Of a DNA stretch of 43,431 bases, positions 25,739 through 34,977 are shown piece after piece. Within the stretch, counting starts at the first letter, position 1. The number at the start of each line of letters is the position of its first letter. Under the pieces are notes generated by a model. It was given only the letters and a program-made list of their open reading frames with translations. It made no database searches and was not told where the DNA came from. The stretch is taken from the NCBI GenBank assembly GCA_946411695.1, contig CAMKEX010000008.1, positions 1 through 43,431 on the forward strand. Direction: 5' to 3'. Source of the DNA: an uncultured Lachnospiraceae bacterium (GTDB taxonomy: Bacteria; Bacillota; Clostridia; Lachnospirales; Lachnospiraceae). The position numbers and the translations under genes are program-made.

Positions 25739-25777
25739 CGTTTCCCGGGCTCCGGAAAAACCGAAACCCGGGAAACG
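25739..25777. terminator. Hairpin between pilin and glycan genes, possible attenuator
   Basis: CGTTTCCCGGG (25739-25749) and CCCGGGAAACG (25767-25777) form a perfect 11-bp stem with a loop that can pair further (CCGG...CCG). No T-run follows on the minus strand, so it may be a leaky terminator or an mRNA processing/stability site that lowers expression of the glycan genes relative to the pilin. Confidence 0.6.
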
Positions 25778-25817
25778 CGTTATTTTGCTATCTAGTTCCG
25801 TCTATACCAAATGTTAA

Positions 25818-27392
25818 TTAGTTGCTGCTCATGCGGCGGCGAGTAATCATAACTACACCTGCACCGATGACAAGCATAGCACCAACAACGTAGAACATAG
25901 TTGTACCCATACCACCGGTGGAAGGAAGTTCTGTGCCAGTATTGTTGACGACAACAATCGGAGTTGCAGCAAGATCATCGATGGAAACAAGTACGTCGAA
26001 ACCTTCTTCCGTATGCTCCGCTACCTGCTTACCATCTTTATCAAAATAAGTAGTGACAGAAGTAGTTGTAGCGCCTGTCTTAGTTGCAGCAACAGATACT
26101 GGAGCTGTCAGCTTGTTATAACCAGCAGGAGCAGCTGTCTCTGTAAAGCTGTATGTTCCCTGTTCCATACCTTTAATCTTAATCAGGCCATCTGCCGGAG
26201 TGGTAAGGCTGTTTGTGTAATTCTCCTTATCTGCATCGCTAAGTGCGGCATATGCTGTAGGATCAATCGCAACGTAAGCACCATCAGCAGCAGGGGTCTT
26301 GTTAACATAGAAAGGCAGCTCAAATACTGCACCGGCAAGGTTCTGACCCTTCTGGTCGACCTTCTTGATTGCAAGAGCATAAGTATAAATTGTCGTTTTA
26401 ATCTCTTGCTCATAAGGATGGTCTTCATTGTCATCCGTCTTATGAGTAATCTCAACTTCGTTGGTATTTCCGGCACCGTCAACTGCTGCAGTAGCTGCAA
26501 CCTTAGCGGTATAAGTAATGATCAGAGTAGTACCATTCTTGTACAGAGATGCACCATATGTTGTAGTAGCTTCGTCGCCTTCACCGGAGGTTGTAGCTTC
26601 AGCCCAAGGAATTGTAATGGTATTATTTACAAACTGCTGTGTTGTAAGGGTTGTCTGATCATCTGTTGTGGCAGTGTTTCCATCATTATCAACAATAATA
26701 CTTGTAACAGTAATGTTTTCCAGAGAGTTAGCTGCCGGAGTATCTTTTACAGTGTAGGAGACAATCTGTTTTGTCCCATCATAGTTAGCAGTTGCAAATT
26801 TAACTGTATAAGTTACAGTCTGACCTACGTACACATCATCGTCATCAACAGTCTTTGTCGGATTGCTAATCGGAGGTGTAGTGTTCTTATCAATGATCGT
26901 TGCATTCGGTTTTGTGGAATCAACAGAGATTGCGTTCTGGCCCTGTGTTGTAGTAACAACATAGTAACCATAATCAAGACCAGCAAAAGTAAGTTCTGTA
27001 CCATCACTTACAACAGAAGCGGTTGCTGTCTGAGTTGCCGCCCATGCCTTCAGTGCTGCAATTGCTGCATCGGAAAGGCTGTCCCCATTTTTGGCAGCAT
27101 CAGTAGCTGTAATATTACCAGCGGAATCTTTCGTGAAATAAGCTGAGAGGCTTTCCGGAATAGTTCCTGTGTAAGCGATAGAATCGCTCTCACCACTTGT
27201 CTGAGTTGCACTATTGGTAGCATCAAACAGCTTGTATACAGCATAGGTTTCACCCTTAGATGCATTACTGATGGTAATGCTGCCTTTTCCGTCAGCCGCT
27301 GTGCCCACTGTCTGAGCGAAAACAGCTGTGCTCATACCAAGTACCATAACCATGGCAATCAGCAGAGCGAAGAATTTTTTCATTTTCTTCAT
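25818..27392 (-). CDS. LPxTG backbone-type pilin (SpaA-like)
   Basis: 524 aa. ATG at 27392 behind AAAGGA. Signal peptide about residues 1-26 (FFALLIAMVMVLGMSTAVFA). An N-terminal domain follows, then a fimbrial isopeptide-formation D2-like domain from about 175 (NPTKTVDDDDVYVGQTVTYTVKF; the NPTK lysine is a candidate pilin or isopeptide Lys). A SpaA/Cna-B domain spans about 345-455 with an E-box-like TETAAPAGY. The C-terminus is a sortase signal: LPSTGG, hydrophobic span, RRRMSSN. Such subunits are linked covalently by class C sortase and fixed to peptidoglycan. No sortase is found in the window. It follows the two adhesin genes. Confidence 0.9.
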   Translation of the reverse strand: MKKMKKFFALLIAMVMVLGMSTAVFAQTVGTAADGKGSITISNASKGETYAVYKLFDATNSATQTSGESDSIAYTGTIPESLSAYFTKDSAGNITATDAAKNGDSLSDAAIAALKAWAATQTATASVVSDGTELTFAGLDYGYYVVTTTQGQNAISVDSTKPNATIIDKNTTPPISNPTKTVDDDDVYVGQTVTYTVKFATANYDGTKQIVSYTVKDTPAANSLENITVTSIIVDNDGNTATTDDQTTLTTQQFVNNTITIPWAEATTSGEGDEATTTYGASLYKNGTTLIITYTAKVAATAAVDGAGNTNEVEITHKTDDNEDHPYEQEIKTTIYTYALAIKKVDQKGQNLAGAVFELPFYVNKTPAADGAYVAIDPTAYAALSDADKENYTNSLTTPADGLIKIKGMEQGTYSFTETAAPAGYNKLTAPVSVAATKTGATTTSVTTYFDKDGKQVAEHTEEGFDVLVSIDDLAATPIVVVNNTGTELPSTGGMGTTMFYVVGAMLVIGAGVVMITRRRMSSN

Positions 27393-27422
27393 GATTGTTT
27401 ATCCTTTCTTGTAAAACCGGCC

Positions 27423-27560
27423 CTTCAAAGGTTTGTGTATCTCTCCTTGAAGGACATTCTGTTGCACTGTTTAAACCACAGCCGGTCTTCACGCTTAACC
27501 CGGTGAAGCGGGTATGTCGACTGCCCCTCTTGTCTCTCGACCGAAACAATCGAGGCAGTC
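27423..27560 (-). promoter_or_regulatory. Structured leader of the pilin gene
   Basis: Three hairpins in the minus-strand leader: GACTGCC...GGCAGTC (27560-27519), CTTCAC...GTGAAG (27509-27488), and CCTTCAAGGAG...CCTTTGAAGG (27454-27423, one bulge). The last ends 31 nt from the ATG. The sequence does not contain the c-di-GMP-I riboswitch core. It may set the relation of pilin to adhesin expression. Confidence 0.4.
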
Positions 27561-27625
27561 ATATTCAGTTGTAATATTGCGGTTTCAGATTTCGGCGTCA
27601 GTTTATTCGTCGAGATCAGAGGCTG

Positions 27626-30600
27626 TCAGTTTAACCTCCTTTCCCTTCGCCTCATCCTGAAGCCGTACATCAAAGCGGAAGCCATGATAAGGGCAATACC
27701 GCCTAATGTATAAGGTAATGTGCCGGATCCTCCGGTAAGCGGAAGGGCGGATCCCGGATGGTTGATAACGATCATTACGCGATTCGAGACTTCACTCGTT
27801 GCGTCGCTGCTCCGGTTAAGGACCAGATCATCCTGGAATTCCGCATAGACATTTCCATGATGGTCGACCATGAACTCCCATGTGTTGGTTTGAATGACAT
27901 ATCCACCAGGTGCTGAGGTCTCGATCAATTGGTAATATCCCTGTGGTAATGACAATCTCTCAAATCCAGAATCACCAATGCTGATCCCGGTTCGATAGGT
28001 TTCATAATGACCGTTTTCATTCGGCTTTCTTAAGAGTGTGAAAACAGCACCTGACAGGATCTTCTCCTGATCCAGTCCATCCAGATTATCGCTGGTCGCA
28101 TCTTCACTTGTTGCATCTTCATTCATCTTAATCAGAACAACCTCGGCTGTATCTTTCATTTTATTTGTGAAGATGATCTTTATATTTCCATCAACAGTTA
28201 CTTCTTCACCATTATTAATTGCTTGTGCTTGTGTCGACCCGTCATCTTTAGTAACCTCTATCGAAGCTTCAATATCCCATAACCCTCTGTCAACTTCAGT
28301 AATGCTGAACCGGGTTCCATAAGGAATTTTCGTTTTAAATTCTTTTATGTGGGTATCTGAACCCGTATCTCCGGTAAGCGAAAAGTTGGTCTGCAGTTCA
28401 GGTGTGATTCCGGTCATCCCTGTGAAATCGGGATAAAAAGTGTATCTGTGTGAAAGATCAACCTTCCAGTCAGATTCAACGGTCTTCTCAACAGTGACCG
28501 TATATTTTTTAATTTCCCAAACTGCATACAGGGTATTGGCGTCGGTATTTCCCTCTCTGGACAGATTGTCCGCTGCAACATGTTCCTGTCCCAGTACAAA
28601 ATCAACAGTGTTGTTATCACCGGATGTCAGAGACCAGCCTTTCAGGGTATACCCTTCGCGAGTATAGATTTCGCCGAGGAGAGTAAGATCCCCATTGATC
28701 TGTCTGTTCAGGTACTCAACTGTCTTTGCATCTTGATTAACTCTCTGTTTCTGTATTCCTCCCTCATATTCATCTTTCAGTGAACTATCTAAATCAACGC
28801 TGTTGGGATCACTGACATTCGGGTCAAACTTGATGTTTGTGACCTGTACATCCCGTTCAGAAATCGGTTCATAGATTGGATAGAATGTAAACTTCTGATC
28901 AATATCTCCATCTGCTCCATCAACATTTGAATCGATCTTGAATACGTTGCCGGGGATGTAGACTTTCCCGTTGAAGTAGTAACCTGTACACACATAACCG
29001 GTTGGCGGATCAGGTCTGTGCAGAATGATTGTATCGGATTCATCCTCGTAGGTCTTTCCGCCAACAGGGGCGTCTGAACCTGTCAGCCTCGTCAGTGAAC
29101 TGACTGCAGCCGCATCGACTGTTTTTGTATCGCCGTTTTCATCCTTGTATGTGTATGTCCCATCACTGTTTTGCGTAACCAGATAGGTTTCATCACCAAC
29201 GGTATAGGTAAATAAGGGATTTCCATTGGCATCGACACCTTCTGTTTTGTAAACCGTACTGAAGGCACCGGTTTTGATCCAGTTAGCCCGGAGAGTAGTG
29301 TTGTGCGTGATCGGTGAGCCAAAACGATAAGGAATCAGGACTTCCTCTCCGGTATCCTCATCGATTGTCACCTCATACCATCCGTCAAGTGAGTACAGAT
29401 CGCTGGGCGAATATCTCTTTCCATCTGTACTCTTTGTTTCATCTTGTGTATAGTAAGCTTTTCGTTCATCCCCTCCATAGATATTCTTCTCTGTATCGGG
29501 ATCAAATTCATCATAGTGGTAATACCAGGTACCATTCGGATCCTCGGCAAATACTCGCTTAACATCAGTGTATTCAGATACGGATGTATCACCATGCCGT
29601 TTCCAGAACCAGGTCGACTCCGTTTCGGATAGCTCTCCTCCATTCGGTTCGATTTTGATCCAGTAATAAATCGGTTCAAATCCCGGGAAAACTTCCAGGT
29701 CATGGTTAGGCATCGTTCTGTCAAAGTTGAATTGCGTTTCCATCTTAGGATCGGCATACCAGATAATGTTTCCTTCGTCGTCTGTTTTCAGTCGATAGCC
29801 TGTCGGAACATGCCCTTCAACGACTGACTTTGCAGGAGCTCCGGAATTGTCAATATCTGCGCCGTAGTTGAATGTACGGAATGATATAATTTCTCTGTCA
29901 ATCGGATCCTTATAAGTGATGTTGTAGGAATACACCCTATAGTAAACTTCCAGATTATAGTACGTTCCACTATTAGCTGTATGAACTACAATTCTTGTAC
30001 CAACAGTGCCTTGTACTATCTCATCATCGATATAACGTTTGTTTGCTCCCGAACCGGTATAACGACGATAGCCATACACGGAGTAACCCTCGTATTTTTC
30101 GCTCAAGCTGAACGTAAATTCCGCGTTATAATCCGTATGTCCGGTTCCGGTGGCGTCAAGCCGATACGAATCCACATCATCAAAATCCGTTTCTTCCGGT
30201 TTTTGAAGATACATCTCAAAAATATTCGTTACATTTCCTGTGGTTGTCAGGTTAATCACTTTTCCGGTCGTATCTCTTACTCCACCAGGCAGAATGAATT
30301 GCCCCAGATAGCTCATGCCTGTATAACCCGATTCATTATTCTCATATTGCCACACATAATTGGACGGCCATTGATATCCATACTTCTGCAACTGTTGGCC
30401 AAACAGGCCCGTAAACGAGCGAGTAGTAGTCTTGACATAGCGCGTACCGTCATAGATATGTTCTACGTTTTGAGTGGTCGGGTACTGGCCGTCTTTCAGC
30501 TGCACCATCTCCCCATTTACGAAGCCGTAGGCACCATTGCTATTGATCACATAGCGAGTGCCGTTATACTGTTGATCATCGTAGTTGGTGTGATTTTGTT

Positions 30601-33600
30601 TTCTTGACCAGTGTCCTCCATAGTATGTTGTGTGTCGATATAACTCCACTGGCTGACCGTTATAAACACCATACTGCTGGGGACTGGTGTCATTACTTGT
30701 AGTTGTGTTATACCTTGTACCTGTATAATCAACGTACTGTGTCTCGGGAGCCGTATAAACCCAATTTGTTCCGTTCCAGGTGAGTTCCACATACTTTCCA
30801 TCGACATGGCCGTACTGTGTTCCTGTGGCCACTTCGGTTTCGGTATATGCTTCAACATCACGGTTGAAATTCATCGTGATCAGGTTTCGGTCATAATAGA
30901 CATTAACAACGGTACTGCCGTCTGCATTGATAGTCTTCTCGGCCGCATCGGTTTTAGCATAGGTAAATCCGATATATTTCTTATAATCTTCGTCTGTGGG
31001 ATTATAAGCGGCGCTGTTCATATTCCGATCAGCATTCGTTAAAGCGACCGTGCTTCCTACAACACCCGTGCCGGTTCTCTGTCCGGCATAATCGTAATTC
31101 TTATGATCCGCGTCCAGATTCTTATCATCCGCCAGCTGCTGCCGCCAATACAGAACCGTATAGGTTGTATTGGCTTTCTTCCAATATGCGTTTAACTTTA
31201 CATCCGAGGTCAGCTTCTGATTAAAGTTATACCTCGCCGGTTCATGTCCGGCGGCAAACTCAATCGGTTTCCCGTTCTCGTCAAAGGTGTCTTCCGTTGT
31301 CCAATACTGGAATTCATATCCTCTCCAGTTCATGGTTTCAGTCGGTTCAGCCCCGGCTTCCGCCGCTGTCTGATTTATGCCGACATGCACAGGTGCGACA
31401 TAGGTTGCGCCGCTTCCGTTAGGTCCGGAGTAGTATTCCACCCAGTGCGCAAACTGGTACACAGGCAAAAGTACATAGTCGCGGCTTACATCGGGGTCCA
31501 TCTCTATCGAAATGACATAGTTATTTGCATCTCTCGTAACGCCCGGGACATAATGTCCATCCGGTCCATTTTTAGGATCGACCTGATTCCATGTAACACC
31601 GGGCTTTAATTTAAGCTCGTCATTCTCCCATGTGAAATAACCGCTCATTTCACTTTCGTCATGCAGCAGTCTCCATCCCGCGAAAACGAGATCTGCTTCT
31701 CCGCTACCACCAACGCTTTTGTGGTTCGGCACAGTCTGGATCGTCGTGTCATACGTAGTTCCCAGGGGAACCTCTTCCTTGTTGTGAATCAGATATCCGG
31801 TTACATTATCTTCACTGAACAAATAGTCAATGAAAGTAACTTTGTGATAATTCCCGTAGTAGGGAATAACATATACATCCTCCGTCTGGGTTACTGTCAG
31901 GGGTTCCCCGAAAACAACATCCCGGCCATAGGATATGGAGGTATAGTTTTTCCCGGAGGTATTGGTGGGATCATATCCCTCCAGGTTGGCAACTCTCCAT
32001 CCAACCCACGTCTTTTCATCAGGAATATAAGGAGTGTTAATCGCTTCCAGTGCGTCTCCCGTTTTAATGATCTGGTTGTCTACCAGTTCACCGGCGGTGT
32101 TATAGAATCTGTAAGGTTCGATTGCACCTGTCTCTTCGTTTAATCTGACAAAATGGTAGATCCTTCTCGGAACAACTTCCTCATCGCCCTCAACAATGGC
32201 ATAAATTGAAAACCCGCCTGTTTCAAAGCTGACCGTGTCGTTTTTGACTTCGGGGACAATTACCTCAGGATCCTTGTTCTCGGCAAAGTGAACGATCTGT
32301 GTTCCCTCCCCTGCGTAATCGGTATCCATCAGTCTGATCTGAACATCGACCGGTGCCAGGAGTGTTACTTTATTGTTGTTTTCATCAACAATACTGATAT
32401 CAATCAGCTTGATGTAATTCAGGGAATCTGCGTCGCCCTCAATCGCATCTGCTGTCCGCTCAACATAGTCGTTATACTCAGAATCATTCTTGGTGACTTC
32501 AAACACCTGGAGCCTGGCATTTTCAGGTATTCCGGCATTATCACCGTAGGTCACGGTGACTTCATATGTACGTCCGTCACCAGCCACAAAGGGAACTGTT
32601 ATCGTCCCTGTCCCGACGATGCCGTACACCGAGAATCCGTCTGTCTCGAACTGGACGGTGTCAACTGCCTGCTCTTCGGACTTGCTGAACTCAGCCTCAT
32701 CCATGATCTCAACTTCTTTGTCATCTTTATAATGTAGAAGCTGTGTGTCATCGGTGTCGGTCTGTTCGATGCCCGTAAAGTTGATCTGTACACTTACAGC
32801 TGCCCTGGGCTCGACCTTCTCGCCATCAGCAAGGATGGTGATGTCAAAGAATCTGGCCTCGTTGACAGATTTGGTCTCGTCAACGGTACTTTCTGCCTGC
32901 TTGAGGTAGGAGGCATATTCATCGGTGCCTTTTTCAATCTCCCGGACTGAGAGTTCTGCGTTGTCCGGAATCTGCGCGTCATCGGTATAGGATACGGTGA
33001 CAGTGTAATCGGAGCCCTTGCTTGTAAGGCTCTTCTGCCCCCTTGTCTGCGGATCTTCGTTCCCGGCGGGTGCAGCCATTGTGAGAGTGCGGCTGATCTC
33101 GTCTATATTCTTGTCATTGTTCTCTTCTGCAAAAACGACTTCCGCTTCGCTGTACTGGATCTCTTCTGTTGTTCCGTCTTCTTTTTCAGCAGTTTCTTTT
33201 CCGGTCTTCTCGAAATCGATCTGAGAGGTGGACAGATCAAAGGTGAAGAAGCCTTTGACTTTCTGCCCCCGGGATGTCACCTGCCCCTTTTCGTCGTAAG
33301 TGATCTGGTTCTTCTCGACAGTGTAGGGGATAAATGTGAAGACAAGATCCTGCCTGCCGCTTCCGGTTTTTTCCACCTTGACAGTCGCGGAGATATACTC
33401 GTCGCCGGCCTTCTCATCAGGAGTGCGGCTGCCTTCGATTGCTTCCGCACCGAGGTATCTGTCACGCTCGCTGCCGGATTTGGATGCGGCGATGCCGTTC
33501 TCGTATTTGTTGATGGCCTTGATCTGCCTGTCGCTCAGTTCCAGACATGCGGGCAGTCTGTAGCGCGCCTCGGCATTGGTCTCATTGAGAGCTCCTGCCG

Positions 33601-34426
33601 GAATCTCGTAGGAGAGATAGACGCGCACGAAATCTTCCGGAGCGAGGACCGTGTCAGAGCCGGCTTTCTTCCAGTCATCAATGGTATCAGAAGAGAGGCT
33701 TTCCGCTTCTTCCGCATTCGCCGGATGATAGTAATAGAAGTTTGTCCTGCCTGTGAGGATGTCGTCGAAGTCGAGGGCATCGAGTGCAGGGATCTGGAAC
33801 TCTGCAGCCGTTTCCGCTGTTGCAGCAGTATCGGCAGCATCCATCGTCCCGGTACCGGATTGGTCAACGCCGGCCTGGTCTGCATCCTCCTTCACATCCT
33901 GCTTATCCTGTGTATCTGCATTCTGTGCTTCGGAGGAGTCCGACTCAGATGAGGGTGATGCGTCAGCTTCACCGGCAGAGCTCTGGTCTTTCCGGACTTC
34001 TTCAATTTCTTCAACTTCTTCAATTTCTTCAGCTTCTTCCGGCTCTGCGGGAGCTTCTTTCTGCGTATCAGAAGCAGCCGAAGTCTCTTCTACAGAGCTT
34101 TCAGCAGGCTCTTCCTTTACAGTCTCTTCCTCTGCCGGTTCTTCTGCTGCCGGTTCTTCTGCCGCGGGTTCCTCCACCTGCACTTCTTCCTCAGTGCTGT
34201 CCGCCGCGGTCACAGAGGCCGCAGACGCAGTTGTCTTGAACTGCATCTGTTCAAAAGCTATGCCCGGCTCCCGCCCGGCTCTGGAAACATCCAGCGTGAT
34301 GGCAGGAAGCACCAGGGCATAAGTCGTAACAAATACGACTATTGCCGCAATCACGGAAACAATCCTTTTCCTGGTCTCTCTTGTTTTTTTCTTCTTGAGA
34401 TAATCTGAATGTTTCAATTTAGCCAC
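27626..34426 (-). CDS. Giant LPxTG surface adhesin, copy B (2266 aa)
   Basis: GTG at 34426 as the longest frame; a TTG three codons in (34417) has GAGGA at better distance. N-terminal anchor/signal at about residues 20-46 (RIVSVIAAIVVFVTTYALVLPAITL), an acidic Glu/Ala-rich spacer (about 80-215), then a block shared with copy A to about residue 770 (LDALDFDDILTG, YDDAQIPDNAELSVREIE and a related YGDNAGIPENARL repeat). The specific core holds InlB-type repeats (FAGWRLLHD, LDGWYEV, LKGWSLTSG ending in YAVWEIKKYTV) and a Tyr-rich repeat region near residues 1195-1340. A Cna-B/SpaA domain (AVFTLLRKP...LIETSAPGGY) and LPLTGG, membrane span and RRRERRLN close it. Likely a pilus tip or wall-bound adhesin. 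Confidence 0.88.
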   Translation of the reverse strand: MAKLKHSDYLKKKKTRETRKRIVSVIAAIVVFVTTYALVLPAITLDVSRAGREPGIAFEQMQFKTTASAASVTAADSTEEEVQVEEPAAEEPAAEEPAEEETVKEEPAESSVEETSAASDTQKEAPAEPEEAEEIEEVEEIEEVRKDQSSAGEADASPSSESDSSEAQNADTQDKQDVKEDADQAGVDQSGTGTMDAADTAATAETAAEFQIPALDALDFDDILTGRTNFYYYHPANAEEAESLSSDTIDDWKKAGSDTVLAPEDFVRVYLSYEIPAGALNETNAEARYRLPACLELSDRQIKAINKYENGIAASKSGSERDRYLGAEAIEGSRTPDEKAGDEYISATVKVEKTGSGRQDLVFTFIPYTVEKNQITYDEKGQVTSRGQKVKGFFTFDLSTSQIDFEKTGKETAEKEDGTTEEIQYSEAEVVFAEENNDKNIDEISRTLTMAAPAGNEDPQTRGQKSLTSKGSDYTVTVSYTDDAQIPDNAELSVREIEKGTDEYASYLKQAESTVDETKSVNEARFFDITILADGEKVEPRAAVSVQINFTGIEQTDTDDTQLLHYKDDKEVEIMDEAEFSKSEEQAVDTVQFETDGFSVYGIVGTGTITVPFVAGDGRTYEVTVTYGDNAGIPENARLQVFEVTKNDSEYNDYVERTADAIEGDADSLNYIKLIDISIVDENNNKVTLLAPVDVQIRLMDTDYAGEGTQIVHFAENKDPEVIVPEVKNDTVSFETGGFSIYAIVEGDEEVVPRRIYHFVRLNEETGAIEPYRFYNTAGELVDNQIIKTGDALEAINTPYIPDEKTWVGWRVANLEGYDPTNTSGKNYTSISYGRDVVFGEPLTVTQTEDVYVIPYYGNYHKVTFIDYLFSEDNVTGYLIHNKEEVPLGTTYDTTIQTVPNHKSVGGSGEADLVFAGWRLLHDESEMSGYFTWENDELKLKPGVTWNQVDPKNGPDGHYVPGVTRDANNYVISIEMDPDVSRDYVLLPVYQFAHWVEYYSGPNGSGATYVAPVHVGINQTAAEAGAEPTETMNWRGYEFQYWTTEDTFDENGKPIEFAAGHEPARYNFNQKLTSDVKLNAYWKKANTTYTVLYWRQQLADDKNLDADHKNYDYAGQRTGTGVVGSTVALTNADRNMNSAAYNPTDEDYKKYIGFTYAKTDAAEKTINADGSTVVNVYYDRNLITMNFNRDVEAYTETEVATGTQYGHVDGKYVELTWNGTNWVYTAPETQYVDYTGTRYNTTTSNDTSPQQYGVYNGQPVELYRHTTYYGGHWSRKQNHTNYDDQQYNGTRYVINSNGAYGFVNGEMVQLKDGQYPTTQNVEHIYDGTRYVKTTTRSFTGLFGQQLQKYGYQWPSNYVWQYENNESGYTGMSYLGQFILPGGVRDTTGKVINLTTTGNVTNIFEMYLQKPEETDFDDVDSYRLDATGTGHTDYNAEFTFSLSEKYEGYSVYGYRRYTGSGANKRYIDDEIVQGTVGTRIVVHTANSGTYYNLEVYYRVYSYNITYKDPIDREIISFRTFNYGADIDNSGAPAKSVVEGHVPTGYRLKTDDEGNIIWYADPKMETQFNFDRTMPNHDLEVFPGFEPIYYWIKIEPNGGELSETESTWFWKRHGDTSVSEYTDVKRVFAEDPNGTWYYHYDEFDPDTEKNIYGGDERKAYYTQDETKSTDGKRYSPSDLYSLDGWYEVTIDEDTGEEVLIPYRFGSPITHNTTLRANWIKTGAFSTVYKTEGVDANGNPLFTYTVGDETYLVTQNSDGTYTYKDENGDTKTVDAAAVSSLTRLTGSDAPVGGKTYEDESDTIILHRPDPPTGYVCTGYYFNGKVYIPGNVFKIDSNVDGADGDIDQKFTFYPIYEPISERDVQVTNIKFDPNVSDPNSVDLDSSLKDEYEGGIQKQRVNQDAKTVEYLNRQINGDLTLLGEIYTREGYTLKGWSLTSGDNNTVDFVLGQEHVAADNLSREGNTDANTLYAVWEIKKYTVTVEKTVESDWKVDLSHRYTFYPDFTGMTGITPELQTNFSLTGDTGSDTHIKEFKTKIPYGTRFSITEVDRGLWDIEASIEVTKDDGSTQAQAINNGEEVTVDGNIKIIFTNKMKDTAEVVLIKMNEDATSEDATSDNLDGLDQEKILSGAVFTLLRKPNENGHYETYRTGISIGDSGFERLSLPQGYYQLIETSAPGGYVIQTNTWEFMVDHHGNVYAEFQDDLVLNRSSDATSEVSNRVMIVINHPGSALPLTGGSGTLPYTLGGIALIMASALMYGFRMRRRERRLN

Positions 34427-34508
34427 TTCCTCTTCTCTTAGACACTTCCACTTTTTCCAGCCGCTTCCTCTTCTTTCACACTTGTGGTTTTGGGCCCGCA
34501 GCCGAAGA

Positions 34509-34755
34509 GAGTGTTCACTGTTTCGGTGCGGGAACCTGTCAGAAAACAGGCAGGTGGATCAATGTTTTTGCTGTGGTACCCTGTCAAAAAACTGGCAGGT
34601 GGATCAATGTTTTTGCTGTGGTACCCTGTCAAAAAATCGGCAGGTGGATCAATGTTCTGGTTTGGTATCCTGTCAGGAAATTGGCAGGTGGATCAATGTT
34701 TTTGCTGTGGTACCCTGCCAAAAAATCGGCAGGTGAATCAATGTTTTTAGTTTCT
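34509..34755. repeat. 45-bp tandem repeat array between the two adhesin genes
   Basis: GTGGATCAATGTTTTTG recurs at 34554, 34599, 34644, 34688 and 34733 (period 45, once 44), with a partial unit before the first. Each unit holds a hairpin, CCTGTCA-AAAAAC-TGGCAGG type. The period is a multiple of three, which produces long open frames that are not genes. The rest of 34427-34977 is AT-rich and holds no gene. Confidence 0.9.
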
Positions 34756-34977
34756 GTTTTCATCAGCGGATGTTTTTACAACCGGCTGCCATCATTCAAC
34801 TCCGATGGCCGGGAGTCCGGCTGTCCGTCTTCTGTTTTTAAAAAACCAGTATTGAGACAGCCCGCTATTCAGTTGTTTCTTTCTGCCTCCGGCAGGGTTT
34901 TTTCCTGTCTTCGGCAGTTCCGGCTCCATGTGTCTTCATAGATCAGCGTCAGCTTATTCGGCGAAATCAGATGTTGT

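Noticed and set aside
27423-27560. c-di-GMP-I riboswitch upstream of the pilin
   Set aside because: The conserved GGGCAAACC and GGACGCAAAGCC segments are absent on both strands.
33753-34322. 189-codon Ser/Ala-rich plus-strand frame
   Set aside because: Mirror image of the acidic low-complexity spacer of the adhesin gene on the other strand.
34484-34750. Tandem array first suspected as CRISPR or as a repeat protein
   Set aside because: Units are contiguous with no unique spacers, and the long frames exist only because the 45-bp unit is a multiple of three.
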